Positions 21,549 through 30,283 of a stretch of DNA of 40,702 bases are shown one piece after another. Position numbers and translations under genes: made by a program. The notes below the pieces were generated by a model, which worked only from the letters and a program-made list of their open reading frames with translations, was not told the origin of the DNA and made no database searches. The DNA lies in assembly GCA_964511535.1 (NCBI GenBank), contig CAZEFW010000079.1, positions 1-40,702 on the forward strand, in the 5' to 3' direction. Positions within the stretch are counted from its first letter, which is position 1; each line of letters starts with the position of its first letter. Origin of the DNA: CAZCFB01 sp964511535 (GTDB lineage: Bacteria > Myxococcota_A > Polyangia > GCA-2747355 > CAZCFB01).

Positions 21549-24500
21549 ATGGGTTTCCGTCCCTCATTCCCCGTCCTCGCCGCGTTCCTGTTCACCATGG
21601 GCCTCGGTGGTGCGGCCCACGGCCAGGACCTGACGTTCAGCAGCAGCACGGCGCCTGCCACGGGCAGCACTGCGGGCCACGGGTCGGTCTTTGCCGTGTC
21701 CTACTCGGTGCGAAACATCGGCACGGTCACGGTCACCCCCACGTTCTACGTCTACTTCTACTACTGCGAGCAGCAGTCGGCGGCCAACTGCACCAGCCTG
21801 GGCAGCAAGAAGATCACCGACGACTTCGCGCCGGGGCAGACGCGGTCCTACCCGCAGAACCTCACCGTGCCCAGCGCGGCCATGTACGGCACGGGGTACG
21901 TGCGCTTCTTCGTGGACGCCACCAAGAAGGTCTCCGAGACCAATGAGGGGAACAACGAGCGCTACGACGACATCTCGGTGTCCACCCGGCCGGACCTTTA
22001 TGTGTCGAAGATGACCGCGCCGTACACCGGGTCGGTCAAGAGCAAGGGCTCCACCTTCAAGGTGCGTCCCACCATCTACAACAAGACCAAGACCAGCCGG
22101 CTCACCAAGGATTTCTGGGTCCGCTACTACTACTGCCCCACCAACACCACCACCAGCGGCTGCGTGTCGCTGGGCCAGGAGCTGCGCACCACCGACCTGA
22201 ACTCGGGCAAGGCCACCACCTTCACCAGCATGCCCCTGACCATGCCGAGCGCCACCACCAACGGCACGCGCTACATCAGGGCGCACGTGGACTACAACAA
22301 CGGCGTGACCGAGAGCGACGAGGGGAACAACAACTACTACAAGGCGATCACGGTCAACGGCAACCCGGTGGACCTGTACTTCACCGGCAGCCTTGCGCCC
22401 GCCACCGGGGGCACCACCGGCCACGGCTCGGCGTTTTCGGTGCAGAGCACCGTGCGCAACGGCGCCGCCGAGATGGCCAACACCAACTTCTACATCTACT
22501 ACTACTACTGCCCGACCCAGCTGTTCAGCGGCTGCACCTCCCTGGGCAACACCTACGTCAAGGACACCTTCACCGCTGGCCAGTCCCGAACCTACAGCAA
22601 GAACCTGGTGGTCCCGAGCGCGGCCCTGCGCGGCACCGGGTACATCTATTTCTGGCTGGACGCCACCAACAAGGTGCTGGAGACCAACGAGAACAACAAC
22701 AACCGGTTCGACGCCATCAGCGTGACCACCTGGCCCGATCTGTATGTCAGCAAGGCGACGGTGCCGTACACCGGCTCGGTGGCGGGCCCGGGGCCATCTT
22801 CACCACGCGGCCCACCATCTACAACGTCACCAAGACCAGCCGCCTGACCAAGGACTTCTGGGTGCGCTACTACTACTGCCCCACCAACACCTCCACCACC
22901 GGGTGCGTGTCGCTGGGCCAGGAGCTGCGCACCACGGACCTTAACTCGGGGCAGGGCACCACCTACACCAGCATGCCCATGGCCCTGCCCACCACGGCCC
23001 AGAACGGCACGCGCTACATCCGCTTCTTCGTGGACTACAACAACGGCGTGACCGAGAGCAACGAGGGGAACAACAACTACTACAAGGCGATCAAGGTGAC
23101 CAAGGGCAACACCGACCTGTCCATCACCGCCACCACGGCGCCGGCCACGGGCGGCACCAGCGCCAGCGGCTCGGCGTTCTCGGTGACCGCCACCCTGCGC
23201 AACAACGCCACCAACATGATCAACACGCCGTTCTACCTCAACTACTACTACTGCCCGGCCAAGCTGTACGCGGGCTGCACCAGCCTGGGCAACACCTACG
23301 TCAAGGACACCTTCACCGGCGGGCAGTCGCGCACCTATACCCGGACGCTGACGGTGCCCACGGCGGCCATGTACGGCACCGGATACATCTACTTCTGGGC
23401 CGACGCCACCAACAAGGTCAGCGAGACCAATGAGGCCAACAATACCCGCTTCGACGACATCAGCGTGACCACCCGGCCCGACCTGTATGTCCACAAGGCG
23501 ACGGTGCCCTACACCGGCTCGGTGTCCTCCGCCGGGGCCAACTTCAGGGTGCGCCCCACCATCTACAACAAGTCCAAGACCAGCCGGCTGACCAAGGACT
23601 TCTGGGTGCGCTACTACTACTGCCCCACCATCACCTCCACCACGGGCTGCATCTCGCTGGGCGAGGAGCACCGCCCCAACGACCTGAACTCGGGGCAGGG
23701 CTTCACCTACACCAGCATGCCGCTGATCATGCCGGCCAGCGCGGCCAACGGCACGCGCTACATCCGCATCTTCGTGGACTACACCAACGTGGTGGCCGAG
23801 AGCGACGAGGGGAACAACAACCTGTACAAGGCGATCACCGTGACCAAGGGAGCCACCGACCTGTCGTTCTCCGCCAGCGCGGCGCCGGCCTCGGGCAGCA
23901 CGGCGCACCACGGGGCGGCGTTCTCGGTGAGCAGCACGGTGCAGAACGGCTCGAGCAACCTGCTGAACATCCCGTTTTACATCTCCTACGCTTACTGCCC
24001 GGCGGCGGTGGACGCGGGGTGCACGGCGCTGGGGAGCACCTACGTCAAGGACAGCTTCACCGCCGGGCAGGCCCGGACTTACACCGCCAACCTGGCGCTG
24101 CCCAGCACCGCGCTGTACGGCACCGGCTACGTGATGTTCAGGGCCGACTCCACCGGCAAGGTGAGCGAGACCAACGAGGGGAACAACACGCGCTTCGACG
24201 ACATCAAGGTGACCATCGCGCCGGACCTGTACGTGCAGAAGGCGGCGGTGCCCTTCACGGGCAAGGTGGGCGCGCCGGGAGACACCTTCACCGGGCGCTA
24301 CACCATCTACAACACCACCAAGACCAGCATGCTCACCACCGACTACACGGTGCGCTACGACTACTGCCCGACCAACCTGTCCAGCGTGGGCTGCGTCTAC
24401 CTGGGGCAGCAGCAGCAGACCGCGGACCTGAAGTCGGGCCAGGGGTTCACCTACACCTCGGTGGTGCTGGCCATCCCGGCGTCCGCCATGAAGGGCACGC

Positions 24501-25480
24501 GCTACATCCGGGCGCGGCTCGACTCGGGGGCCGCCGTGGCAGAGAGCAACGAGACCAACAACGACCGCTACAGCCCCATCACGGTCACCACCTCGGGCAA
24601 GCCGGACCTGCATGTCAAGACGCTGACCGCCAACGCCACCGGCAACGCGGTGATCTACTCGGCCACGGTGTGCAACAACGGCGGGGACACCAGCCAGTCC
24701 TCCACGCTGGCGTTGTTCTACAACCGGGCGCTCAATCCCACGTGCAGCCACTCGCCGGATCATGTGTGGACCATCGCGGGCGGCCTGCCGGCGCTGGGGT
24801 GCACCACCCGGACGCACAACCGGGTGGGGGTCAAGCCCGGCTTCTACCTCGGCTGGGCCCTGTCGGACAGCGGGTGCGCCATCACCGAGGGCAACGAGCT
24901 GAACAACGAGAAGTCGGTGGCCTACACGGTCAAGGGCCTCGGCGACGCGGGGGTGCCCACGGACGGGCCGCTGTACCTGGACGGCGCCGCGCCGGACATG
25001 GACGCGGGCGTGGCTGACGCGGACATGGGGGGCGAGGCAGGAGCCGGTGACGCGGGCGCGGCCGACGCGGACATGGGCGCTGGCGACGCTGGCGTGGCCG
25101 ACGCGGACATGGGCGCGGGCGACGCCGGGGTGACTGACGCGGACATGGGCGCTGCAGACGCGAGCACGGACGCCGACGCCCTGGTCATGGGTGACGCAGG
25201 CGGCGCCTTCGAGGCCGGCTCGCCCGACCTGACGCCCGACGGCCCGGGCGCCACCGAGGCCGGCGCGAGCCCGGAGGCGGGCGCGCCCGACACCGGCGCC
25301 GGCGTGGACGCGGTGTCCTCCGCGGACATCAGCGCCAGCACCGACGGCGGCTCCACCACCGGCGAGGGCGGAGACGAGGGCTGCGACTGCGCCGTGGGCG
25401 CCACCAACCCCGGCGCCGCCTGGCTCCTGCTCCTGCTGGCCCTGGCCCTCCGCGCCACCCGCCGCCGCCACCCCAAATAA
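21549..25480 (+). CDS. Giant secreted CARDB-repeat protein with MYXO-CTERM-like tail; frameshift near 22790
   Basis: The ATG follows GGAG at 5 nt; the product has a signal peptide (to AHGQ), then nine tandem CARDB-like beta domains of ~124 residues. Domains alternate: type A (DLxFxxxxAPATG) and type B (DLYVxKxxxPYTGS), four A-B pairs, then a divergent ninth. Each has a Cys pair (YYYCPTN...GCxxLG) and an acidic NEGNNxxxxxxI end. A DADMGAGDAGVA repeat region and a tail with CDCAVG, a Leu/Ala membrane stretch and RATRRR follow, resembling MYXO-CTERM surface-sorting signals. The second A-B unit is one base short, so the frame breaks at a GGGG run (22790-22793). One extra G restores the family sequence (AGPGAIFTTRPTIYN) and gives ~1310 residues. 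It is either an assembly error or a true frameshift or phase-variable site. It was probably a surface adhesin or scaffold. Confidence 0.85.
21627..24604 (+). repeat. Four 744-bp tandem units encoding CARDB domain pairs
   Basis: Type A domains start at 21627, 22371, 23114 and 23858, and the ninth domain at 24605. Unit lengths are 744, 743, 744 and 747 bp. Adjacent units are clearly similar at the DNA level, including long near-identical runs around the YYYCP segments. This is evidence of internal duplication, and makes recombination or assembly collapse likely here. Confidence 0.85.
25016..25149 (+). repeat. 36-bp coding minisatellite (Asp/Ala/Gly-rich)
   Basis: The motif GACGCGGACATGGG recurs at 25016, 25064, 25100 and 25136 (48, 36, 36 bp apart), encoding repeats of DADMGAGDAGVA just before the C-terminal sorting tail of the CARDB protein. 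It is a flexible spacer that can change length by slippage. Confidence 0.8.
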
Positions 25481-25521
25481 AATGTCAAGTGGTGGGGTCA
25501 GACCCCCCTATATGACATTTT
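25479..25521. repeat. Palindromic element copy 3
   Basis: It begins inside the TAA stop of the CARDB gene. The left arm AAAATGTCAAGT is intact; the right arm is altered (CTATATGACATTTT in place of CTACTTGACATTTT). The core GGGGTCAGACCCC is unchanged. Confidence 0.9.
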
Positions 25522-25534
25522 CCCAGGAGCGCCG

Positions 25535-25581
25535 AATAAAGTGTCAAGTGGTGGGGTCAGACCCCCCTACTTGACATTATT
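25535..25581. repeat. Palindromic element copy 4
   Basis: It lies 13 bp after copy 3 in direct orientation. Arms are AATAAAGTGTCAAGT / ACTTGACATTATT. Its right arm contains the TAA stop of the convergent MepA-like gene (25577-25579). Copies 3 and 4 fill the whole gap between two convergent genes and probably terminate both. Confidence 0.9.
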
Positions 25582-27085
25582 TCAGCAGGGGGAAGGTGGG
25601 CTCGAGGTCCAGGTTGATGGGCGGGGCGATGGGGTAGACCTTGGGCTGCATGGCGGGCTCGGAGCTGGCCGGGGCCATGGGCGGCTCGGGGGCGGCGCTG
25701 CTGGAGCTGTAGGAGGTGGTGTAGGTGCTCAGGTGCAGGTGGTGGTGATGGAAGTAGTACCACCCCATGCCCTTGTTGGTGGTCTCGTAGGCCAGCCGCT
25801 TGTTGAAGTTGTTGTAGGCCGCCGCGGTGATCATGCCCTTGTTGTACAGGGTCTTGGCGTGGGCCTTGACCAGCGGGCCGATCTTGCCGTCCACGCCGAT
25901 GACCCGCACCCGGCTGCTCTCAAGCAGCTTGGCAAGGAAGAGGGTGGTGCGCGGCACGTCGAGGATGTTGGGCGCGCCGGTGCAGTGGTACGCCTCCTTG
26001 CCGCCGGAGCTGTGCGGGCACACCGGCCGCAGGTAATTGTTGCTCTGGCCGGTCTGGTAATAGGCGACGTCGATGTCCCGGCCGTAGTCGTGGGTCCCCT
26101 TGGGGTGGCGCAGCTGCCCGCTGGAGCTCTTGGGCGTGCCGCCGTTGCTCATGCTCATGTCGCCGAGGCCGATGCCGGGGCTGCCCGGCATCATGCACGC
26201 CACCGACGCGGCGGCGTACTTGATCAGCATGGCGGTGTCCCGCCGCAGCCAGCTGTAGGTGCTGCCGTAGGTCACCACGTAGCCGGGGCCCTTGGTGGGC
26301 GCGAACAGCTCCAGCTTGCCGCACGCCGCGGTGCCGGCCTTGCAGTCTCGCGGCGGCAAGCTGCCGCAGCTGGCACTGCCCGTGCAGCCGCTCTTGTCCA
26401 GCTTGCAGCCGCCCGTGCACTTGAGCGTGCCGCCCTTGTAGCCCAGCGCCTGGCAGGTCTGGTTGTTCATGTCCTTGCCGTCGCACTGCTCGGACAGCTC
26501 GCGCTTGCCGTTGCCGCACTTGGCCGGGGCGTCGGTGGTGCAGTAGTGGTAGCTGCCCTTGCTGTTGTAGCTGCAGGTCAGCCCTGCCGGGCATTTGGGC
26601 GAGGCCGCGCTGCACAGAAACCCGCAGATGGTCTTGCCGCTGGTGATCTTGAACGCGCACTGGGCGCCCGCGGGCGAGCTGGGGCACGGCTTGGACGAGC
26701 TGCACTCTGCCGTGCAGTACCCCTCCTGCTTGCCGCTCTCGTTGAACAGCACGCACAGCAGGCCTGACTTGCACTTGCCGTTGGCGCCGCCGCACTTCTG
26801 GCCGAACCCGCGCCCGCTCATGGGCGCGACGCCGCCGTCCTTCTTGCCCGGCGCGGGGGCTCCGCCCTGGTCTGGCCACAGGGCCCCCTGATCGGGCCAG
26901 GGCTTGTTGCCCTTGCCCGGGCCCGCGTCGGCCGCAGGGCCCGCGCCGCCGCTGTCCAGCTTCACCGTGGGATCTTTGGCTGGCCCCCTTGTGCCGGGGG
27001 CGAAGACATCGGGTTCGCACCCCGCGGTCAGCAGGGCGGCGGTCAGCATCAGGATCGGGACTCTCACGCGCATTTTCTGGTTCAT
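25577..27085 (-). CDS. MepA/LAS-type murein endopeptidase-like lipoprotein with Cys-rich region
   Basis: From the ATG of MNQKMRVRVPILM the 502-residue product has a lipobox LLTAGC (Cys19), a Pro/Gly/Asp-rich linker and a Cys-rich segment (~85-220). Then comes a domain resembling penicillin-insensitive murein endopeptidase MepA: RHPKGTHDYGRDID (His327, Asp337/339) and YYFHHHHLHLS (His446-451). These fit the LAS zinc motifs HxxGxxxD and HxH. It should cut peptide cross-links in peptidoglycan, or a related substrate, outside the inner membrane. A Ser/Pro/Ala tail follows. The stop codon lies in a palindromic repeat. The gene is divergent from the YD-like lipoprotein gene with 74 bp between. An upstream in-frame ATG exists but adds an implausible N-terminus. 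Confidence 0.8.
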   Translation of the reverse strand: MNQKMRVRVPILMLTAALLTAGCEPDVFAPGTRGPAKDPTVKLDSGGAGPAADAGPGKGNKPWPDQGALWPDQGGAPAPGKKDGGVAPMSGRGFGQKCGGANGKCKSGLLCVLFNESGKQEGYCTAECSSSKPCPSSPAGAQCAFKITSGKTICGFLCSAASPKCPAGLTCSYNSKGSYHYCTTDAPAKCGNGKRELSEQCDGKDMNNQTCQALGYKGGTLKCTGGCKLDKSGCTGSASCGSLPPRDCKAGTAACGKLELFAPTKGPGYVVTYGSTYSWLRRDTAMLIKYAAASVACMMPGSPGIGLGDMSMSNGGTPKSSSGQLRHPKGTHDYGRDIDVAYYQTGQSNNYLRPVCPHSSGGKEAYHCTGAPNILDVPRTTLFLAKLLESSRVRVIGVDGKIGPLVKAHAKTLYNKGMITAAAYNNFNKRLAYETTNKGMGWYYFHHHHLHLSTYTTSYSSSSAAPEPPMAPASSEPAMQPKVYPIAPPINLDLEPTFPLLK

Positions 27086-27159
27086 GCTGGACAGACAGCG
27101 CCGGCCCGGATCCTGTCGCATCTTTTTTTTCGTCGGGCGCTCGGCTACGCTCGTTTCCC

Positions 27160-28989
27160 ATGATCAAAGACAGAGTCGTCCTCGCGCTCCTGTGCGTCGT
27201 GCTGCCCTGGGCGCCGGCGTGCAAGGAGAAGAAGCCCGCCGTCACCAGGGAGATGGTCGAAAAGCGGGCCACCAAGAAGCCGGTGAAGCTCAAGGCGGTG
27301 CAGAAGAAGAAGCCACCCATGGCCCCGGGCAAGAAGCCCGCGGCGAAGGCGAACAAGCCCCACCACCCGGACTACCCCACGCCGCGGCTGGCAGAGAGCG
27401 AGGCGATCTTTCTGCTGGAGGAGCCCGACCGCGGCCCGGTGGTCACGACGGCCGCCGCGCCTCGCCCCGCGGGCCTCAAGTGGACCACCCACGCCCACTG
27501 CATCATGGGCCATGACGCGGTGTCCTGCGGACCGGCCGGCCGCGCCGCCCCGGCGGCCGTCAACTGGCGGCTGGGACGACGCAAGGGCCGCGTGGTCCTG
27601 GCCGAGGAGCGGGTGGGCCAGCGCGCGGTGAGCCGCTACCTGTTCGAGCGCGGCGACAAGGGGCTCCTGCAGCGCCTGATCAAGGTCTCCGACCGCGGCG
27701 TGGTGCAGTGGTCACGGCACTTCGACGCCAGGGCCGCCAGCTACAGCGCGCGCAAGCTCAACGGCGCCAACGCCCTGTCCGGCTGCGGCCGCATGGCCCT
27801 GAGCCGCGATGGCCAGGGGAGGGTGAGCGCGGCCACGTGCATGCAGTGGACCGTGGGCTCCATGAAGGACAAGGACGGCGTGGTCAAGACCACCTACAAG
27901 CGGGACCGCAAGGGGCTGGTGCTGGAGCGCGCCCGCATGGTGGACGGGGACACCAAGGCCGTGGGCCACGACGGCTACCACAAGGTGGTGATCACCCGGG
28001 ACAGCGCCGGGCGGCCGGTGACCCGCATCTACCAGGACGATCAGGGCTTCGCCGCCATGGACACCGGCACCGGCTGCTACGGCTGGCGCATCGCCTACGA
28101 CTCCCGCGGGCTGAAGGTGAAGCAGACCTGCCTCGGCCCCACCGGCAAGCCGGCGCGGGATGGTCACGGGGTGTGCGGCCACACCCGCGCCTTCGACGGC
28201 CGGGGCTGCCTGGTGCGCCAGGTGAACCTGAAGCTCTCGGGGGGCCGCTGCGTGAAGGCCACCAAGCGCTTCGACTACGAGGTGGACGCCCGCTGCGGGC
28301 GGGTGCGCCGCACCTGCATGACCTCCAGCGGCAAGCGCACCACCTGCGGCACGCGCCAGGCGGCGGAGTTCCGCTACACCCGGGACGCCCGCGGCCGGGT
28401 CACCTCCATCAAGCACTTCCGCGCTGACCGCCAGCCGGGCAAGGACACCAGCTGTTCGGCCTTCGAGGTGCGGCACAAGTACGACGATCAGGGCAACGAG
28501 GTGGAGCGCAGCTGGTTCGACTCGGGGGCCAGGCCCATCGACTGCTACCGCACCGGCTTCCACCTCTACCGCAACAAGTACGACGACGCCGGGCGGCTCA
28601 CCAGCCGCCGCTTCTTCGACAAGAAGGGCGCCGCCACCACAAACCTCGGCTGCGCCGTGCGCAGCTACAGCTACGACAACTACGACCACACGGTGGAGAC
28701 AGAGGACCGGGACAAGGCCGGCGCGCTGGTGGACGAGCTGGGCATGGCCCGCAAGCGCTACATCTACGACGCCGGCCACCGAAATTTCGGCATGCTGCTG
28801 TTCGACGCACAGGGCGAGCCCGCGCGCTACCGCGGCTGCTTCACCGGGCAGCGGTGCTCCAAGAAGGCGTGGCACGCGCTGCGCGTCATGCGCAAGCCCT
28901 CCGGCGCGGTGTCCGAGAACCTCTTTTTCGACAGAAACGGGCAGCTGATCGACACGATCAACTGCAGGAAGGAGCTCTGCTGGGACTAG
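27160..28989 (+). CDS. Lipoprotein with RHS/YD-like repeats
   Basis: The 609-residue protein starts with MIKDRVVLALLCVVLPWAPAC (lipobox, Cys21). A very Lys/Pro-rich stretch (~25-75) follows, probably a flexible or wall-interacting linker. The body carries repeated Tyr/Phe-x-x-Asp-x-x-Gly strands typical of YD/RHS wall-associated repeats (YKRDRKGLVLER, YDSRGLKVKQ, FDGRGCLVRQ, YTRDARGRVTSI, YDDQGNEVER, YDDAGRLTSR, FDRNGQL). There is no toxin-like C-terminal domain and no RHS core DPxG box, so it is not an obvious polymorphic toxin. It is probably a periplasmic or surface beta-repeat protein of unknown role. The ATG has no strong ribosome site. Confidence 0.72.
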   Translation: MIKDRVVLALLCVVLPWAPACKEKKPAVTREMVEKRATKKPVKLKAVQKKKPPMAPGKKPAAKANKPHHPDYPTPRLAESEAIFLLEEPDRGPVVTTAAAPRPAGLKWTTHAHCIMGHDAVSCGPAGRAAPAAVNWRLGRRKGRVVLAEERVGQRAVSRYLFERGDKGLLQRLIKVSDRGVVQWSRHFDARAASYSARKLNGANALSGCGRMALSRDGQGRVSAATCMQWTVGSMKDKDGVVKTTYKRDRKGLVLERARMVDGDTKAVGHDGYHKVVITRDSAGRPVTRIYQDDQGFAAMDTGTGCYGWRIAYDSRGLKVKQTCLGPTGKPARDGHGVCGHTRAFDGRGCLVRQVNLKLSGGRCVKATKRFDYEVDARCGRVRRTCMTSSGKRTTCGTRQAAEFRYTRDARGRVTSIKHFRADRQPGKDTSCSAFEVRHKYDDQGNEVERSWFDSGARPIDCYRTGFHLYRNKYDDAGRLTSRRFFDKKGAATTNLGCAVRSYSYDNYDHTVETEDRDKAGALVDELGMARKRYIYDAGHRNFGMLLFDAQGEPARYRGCFTGQRCSKKAWHALRVMRKPSGAVSENLFFDRNGQLIDTINCRKELCWD

Positions 28990-29020
28990 GAGCCTGTCTC
29001 CAGGCGTGTGGCGTGTGTCC

Positions 29021-29037
29021 GGGCCCCCCTCCGGGGG
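29021..29037 (+). terminator. Possible GC hairpin after the YD-like gene
   Basis: CCCCC-TCC-GGGGG forms a short strong hairpin ~35 bp after the stop at 28989, between convergent genes. There is no T run, so intrinsic termination is doubtful. Confidence 0.25.
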
Positions 29038-29088
29038 AGCGCGCCTGTCCTCGGCCCGCTACGCGGCCCTTGCGGGATGAACGGCGCG

Positions 29089-29286
29089 CTACTTGCGGAC
29101 CCACTCGTGAGGCAGGGTCTTGTACAGGCCGCGGCTCACCGGGATGGCGTTGCCGTCCGAGGGGCAGACATAGTGCATGCCGCCGGGCACGCGCTTGATC
29201 AGGTTCATCTCGCCGTCGCACTTGGGGCAATGGATCATCAGCCGCTGGTGGTCACGGGCCGCGGGGTTATTCTTGGAAATAGCCAT
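29089..29286 (-). CDS. Small zinc-ribbon protein (zf-TFIIB-like)
   Basis: The 65-residue protein has CPKC (Cys20, Cys23) and a third Cys in YVCPSDG (Cys41), with basic flanks. It resembles TFIIB-type zinc ribbons, but the fourth Cys of the usual CxxC is absent (Ser43/Asp44). His19 or His38 might complete the site, or the ribbon may be degenerate. The ATG is preceded by GGAGGAG, and a promoter-like sequence lies 25-53 bp upstream, so it is a real, independently expressed gene. Function unknown; nucleic-acid or protein binding is a guess. Confidence 0.7.
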   Translation of the reverse strand: MAISKNNPAARDHQRLMIHCPKCDGEMNLIKRVPGGMHYVCPSDGNAIPVSRGLYKTLPHEWVRK

Positions 29287-29310
29287 GGTACTCCTCCGTC
29301 AGGACTCACT

Positions 29311-29339
29311 TAGGTATAGGAGCGCGGCCCCGTTTTCAA
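29311..29339 (-). promoter_or_regulatory. Probable promoter of the zinc-ribbon gene
   Basis: A -35-like TTGAAA at 29339-29334 is followed by overlapping -10 candidates TATACC (15-nt spacer) and TACCTA (17-nt spacer). The local AT-rich run in a GC-rich genome and the strong ribosome site downstream support it. Confidence 0.5.
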
Positions 29340-29413
29340 GGTTTTTTTGAACCTGGCCCGGGCGCCGGCGTCGCAGCTTGAACCCCCCCACCGGCCGGGC
29401 TACCTTTGGGCAA

Positions 29414-30124
29414 ATGAAGCCCCTCCTCCTCGTCAAGACCGGATCCACCCTGCCCATCATCGCCGCTGACCACGGCGACTTCGAGGACTGGTTCGTGGCC
29501 GGCCTCGGTGTAGATCCCTCCTGCGTACAGCTGGTGCAGGCCCACCTGGAGGAGCCGCTGCCCGGGCAAGACGAGGTGTGCGGGGTCCTGGTCACCGGGT
29601 CGCCGGCCATGGTCACCGACCGCGAACCCTGGAGCGAGCGCGCGGCAGCCTGGCTGGCCCGGGCCGTCCAGGACGAGCTCCCTGTGCTCGGCGTCTGCTT
29701 CGGGCACCAGCTGCTGGCCCACTGCATGGGGGGCGAGGTGGGCGACTGCCCTGGCGGGGCAGAGGTGGGCACGGTGCCCGTCACCCTGGCGCCCCGCGCG
29801 GACGACGACCCGCTGTTCGGGGGGCTGCCCGGCTCGTTCCCGGCCCAGACCACCCACTGGGAGGCGGTGCTGCAGCCGCCCCCCGGCGCCGTGGCGCTGG
29901 CCACCACGGCCCAGGACACCAACCACGCCTTCCGTCTGGGGCCGCGGGCCTGGGGCATCCAGTACCACCCCGAGTTCACCCCGGAGATCATGCGCTGCTA
30001 CATCCGCGAGCGGCGGGACAAGATCATCGCCGCGGGCCAGGATCCGGACGCCGCCAACCGCGGCGTCTCCATCACCCCGCAGGCCACCTCCGTGCTGCCC
30101 CGCTTCGCCGCGCTCTGCGTTTGA
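29414..30124 (+). CDS. Class I glutamine amidotransferase (GMP-synthase-like GATase)
   Basis: This 236-residue stand-alone glutaminase domain has GVCFGHQLLAHCMGG (Cys95) and IQYHPEF (His185, Glu187), the full catalytic triad. It matches the COG0518 group of free-standing GATases that includes gamma-glutamyl hydrolase-like and uncharacterised enzymes. No synthetase partner lies next to it, so the ammonia acceptor or gamma-glutamyl substrate is unknown. I start at MKPLLLVKTG because that is where the conserved fold begins; a frame extension of 12 residues upstream is possible. It is divergent from the zinc-ribbon gene. Confidence 0.88.
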   Translation: MKPLLLVKTGSTLPIIAADHGDFEDWFVAGLGVDPSCVQLVQAHLEEPLPGQDEVCGVLVTGSPAMVTDREPWSERAAAWLARAVQDELPVLGVCFGHQLLAHCMGGEVGDCPGGAEVGTVPVTLAPRADDDPLFGGLPGSFPAQTTHWEAVLQPPPGAVALATTAQDTNHAFRLGPRAWGIQYHPEFTPEIMRCYIRERRDKIIAAGQDPDAANRGVSITPQATSVLPRFAALCV

Positions 30125-30283
30125 TACGCCGGGCCCGCGCGCACCCGGGCAGCGTCAACGCCAGCCCGGCCCACCCGGGATTGGATCCCGGCTGCAGGCC
30201 GCCGGCTGGTGGCATCACCACGCGATCCCCTGGTATCCTGCAGACAAGGTGTGGACAAGTGGGGGGAGGTGTGGGCAGGGAAG

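Noticed and set aside
22862..25480. Independent second CARDB gene starting at an internal ATG
   Set aside because: The ATG lies inside a domain (MRYYYCP); repeat spacing shows it is the downstream part of one frameshifted gene.
19807..25581. Composite transposon
   Set aside because: Palindromes repeat in direct orientation, but there is no transposase gene and no target-site duplication that I could find.
27160..28989. RHS polymorphic toxin
   Set aside because: YD-like repeats are present but no RHS core motif, no PAAR or TcB partner, no variable toxin tip and no immunity gene downstream.
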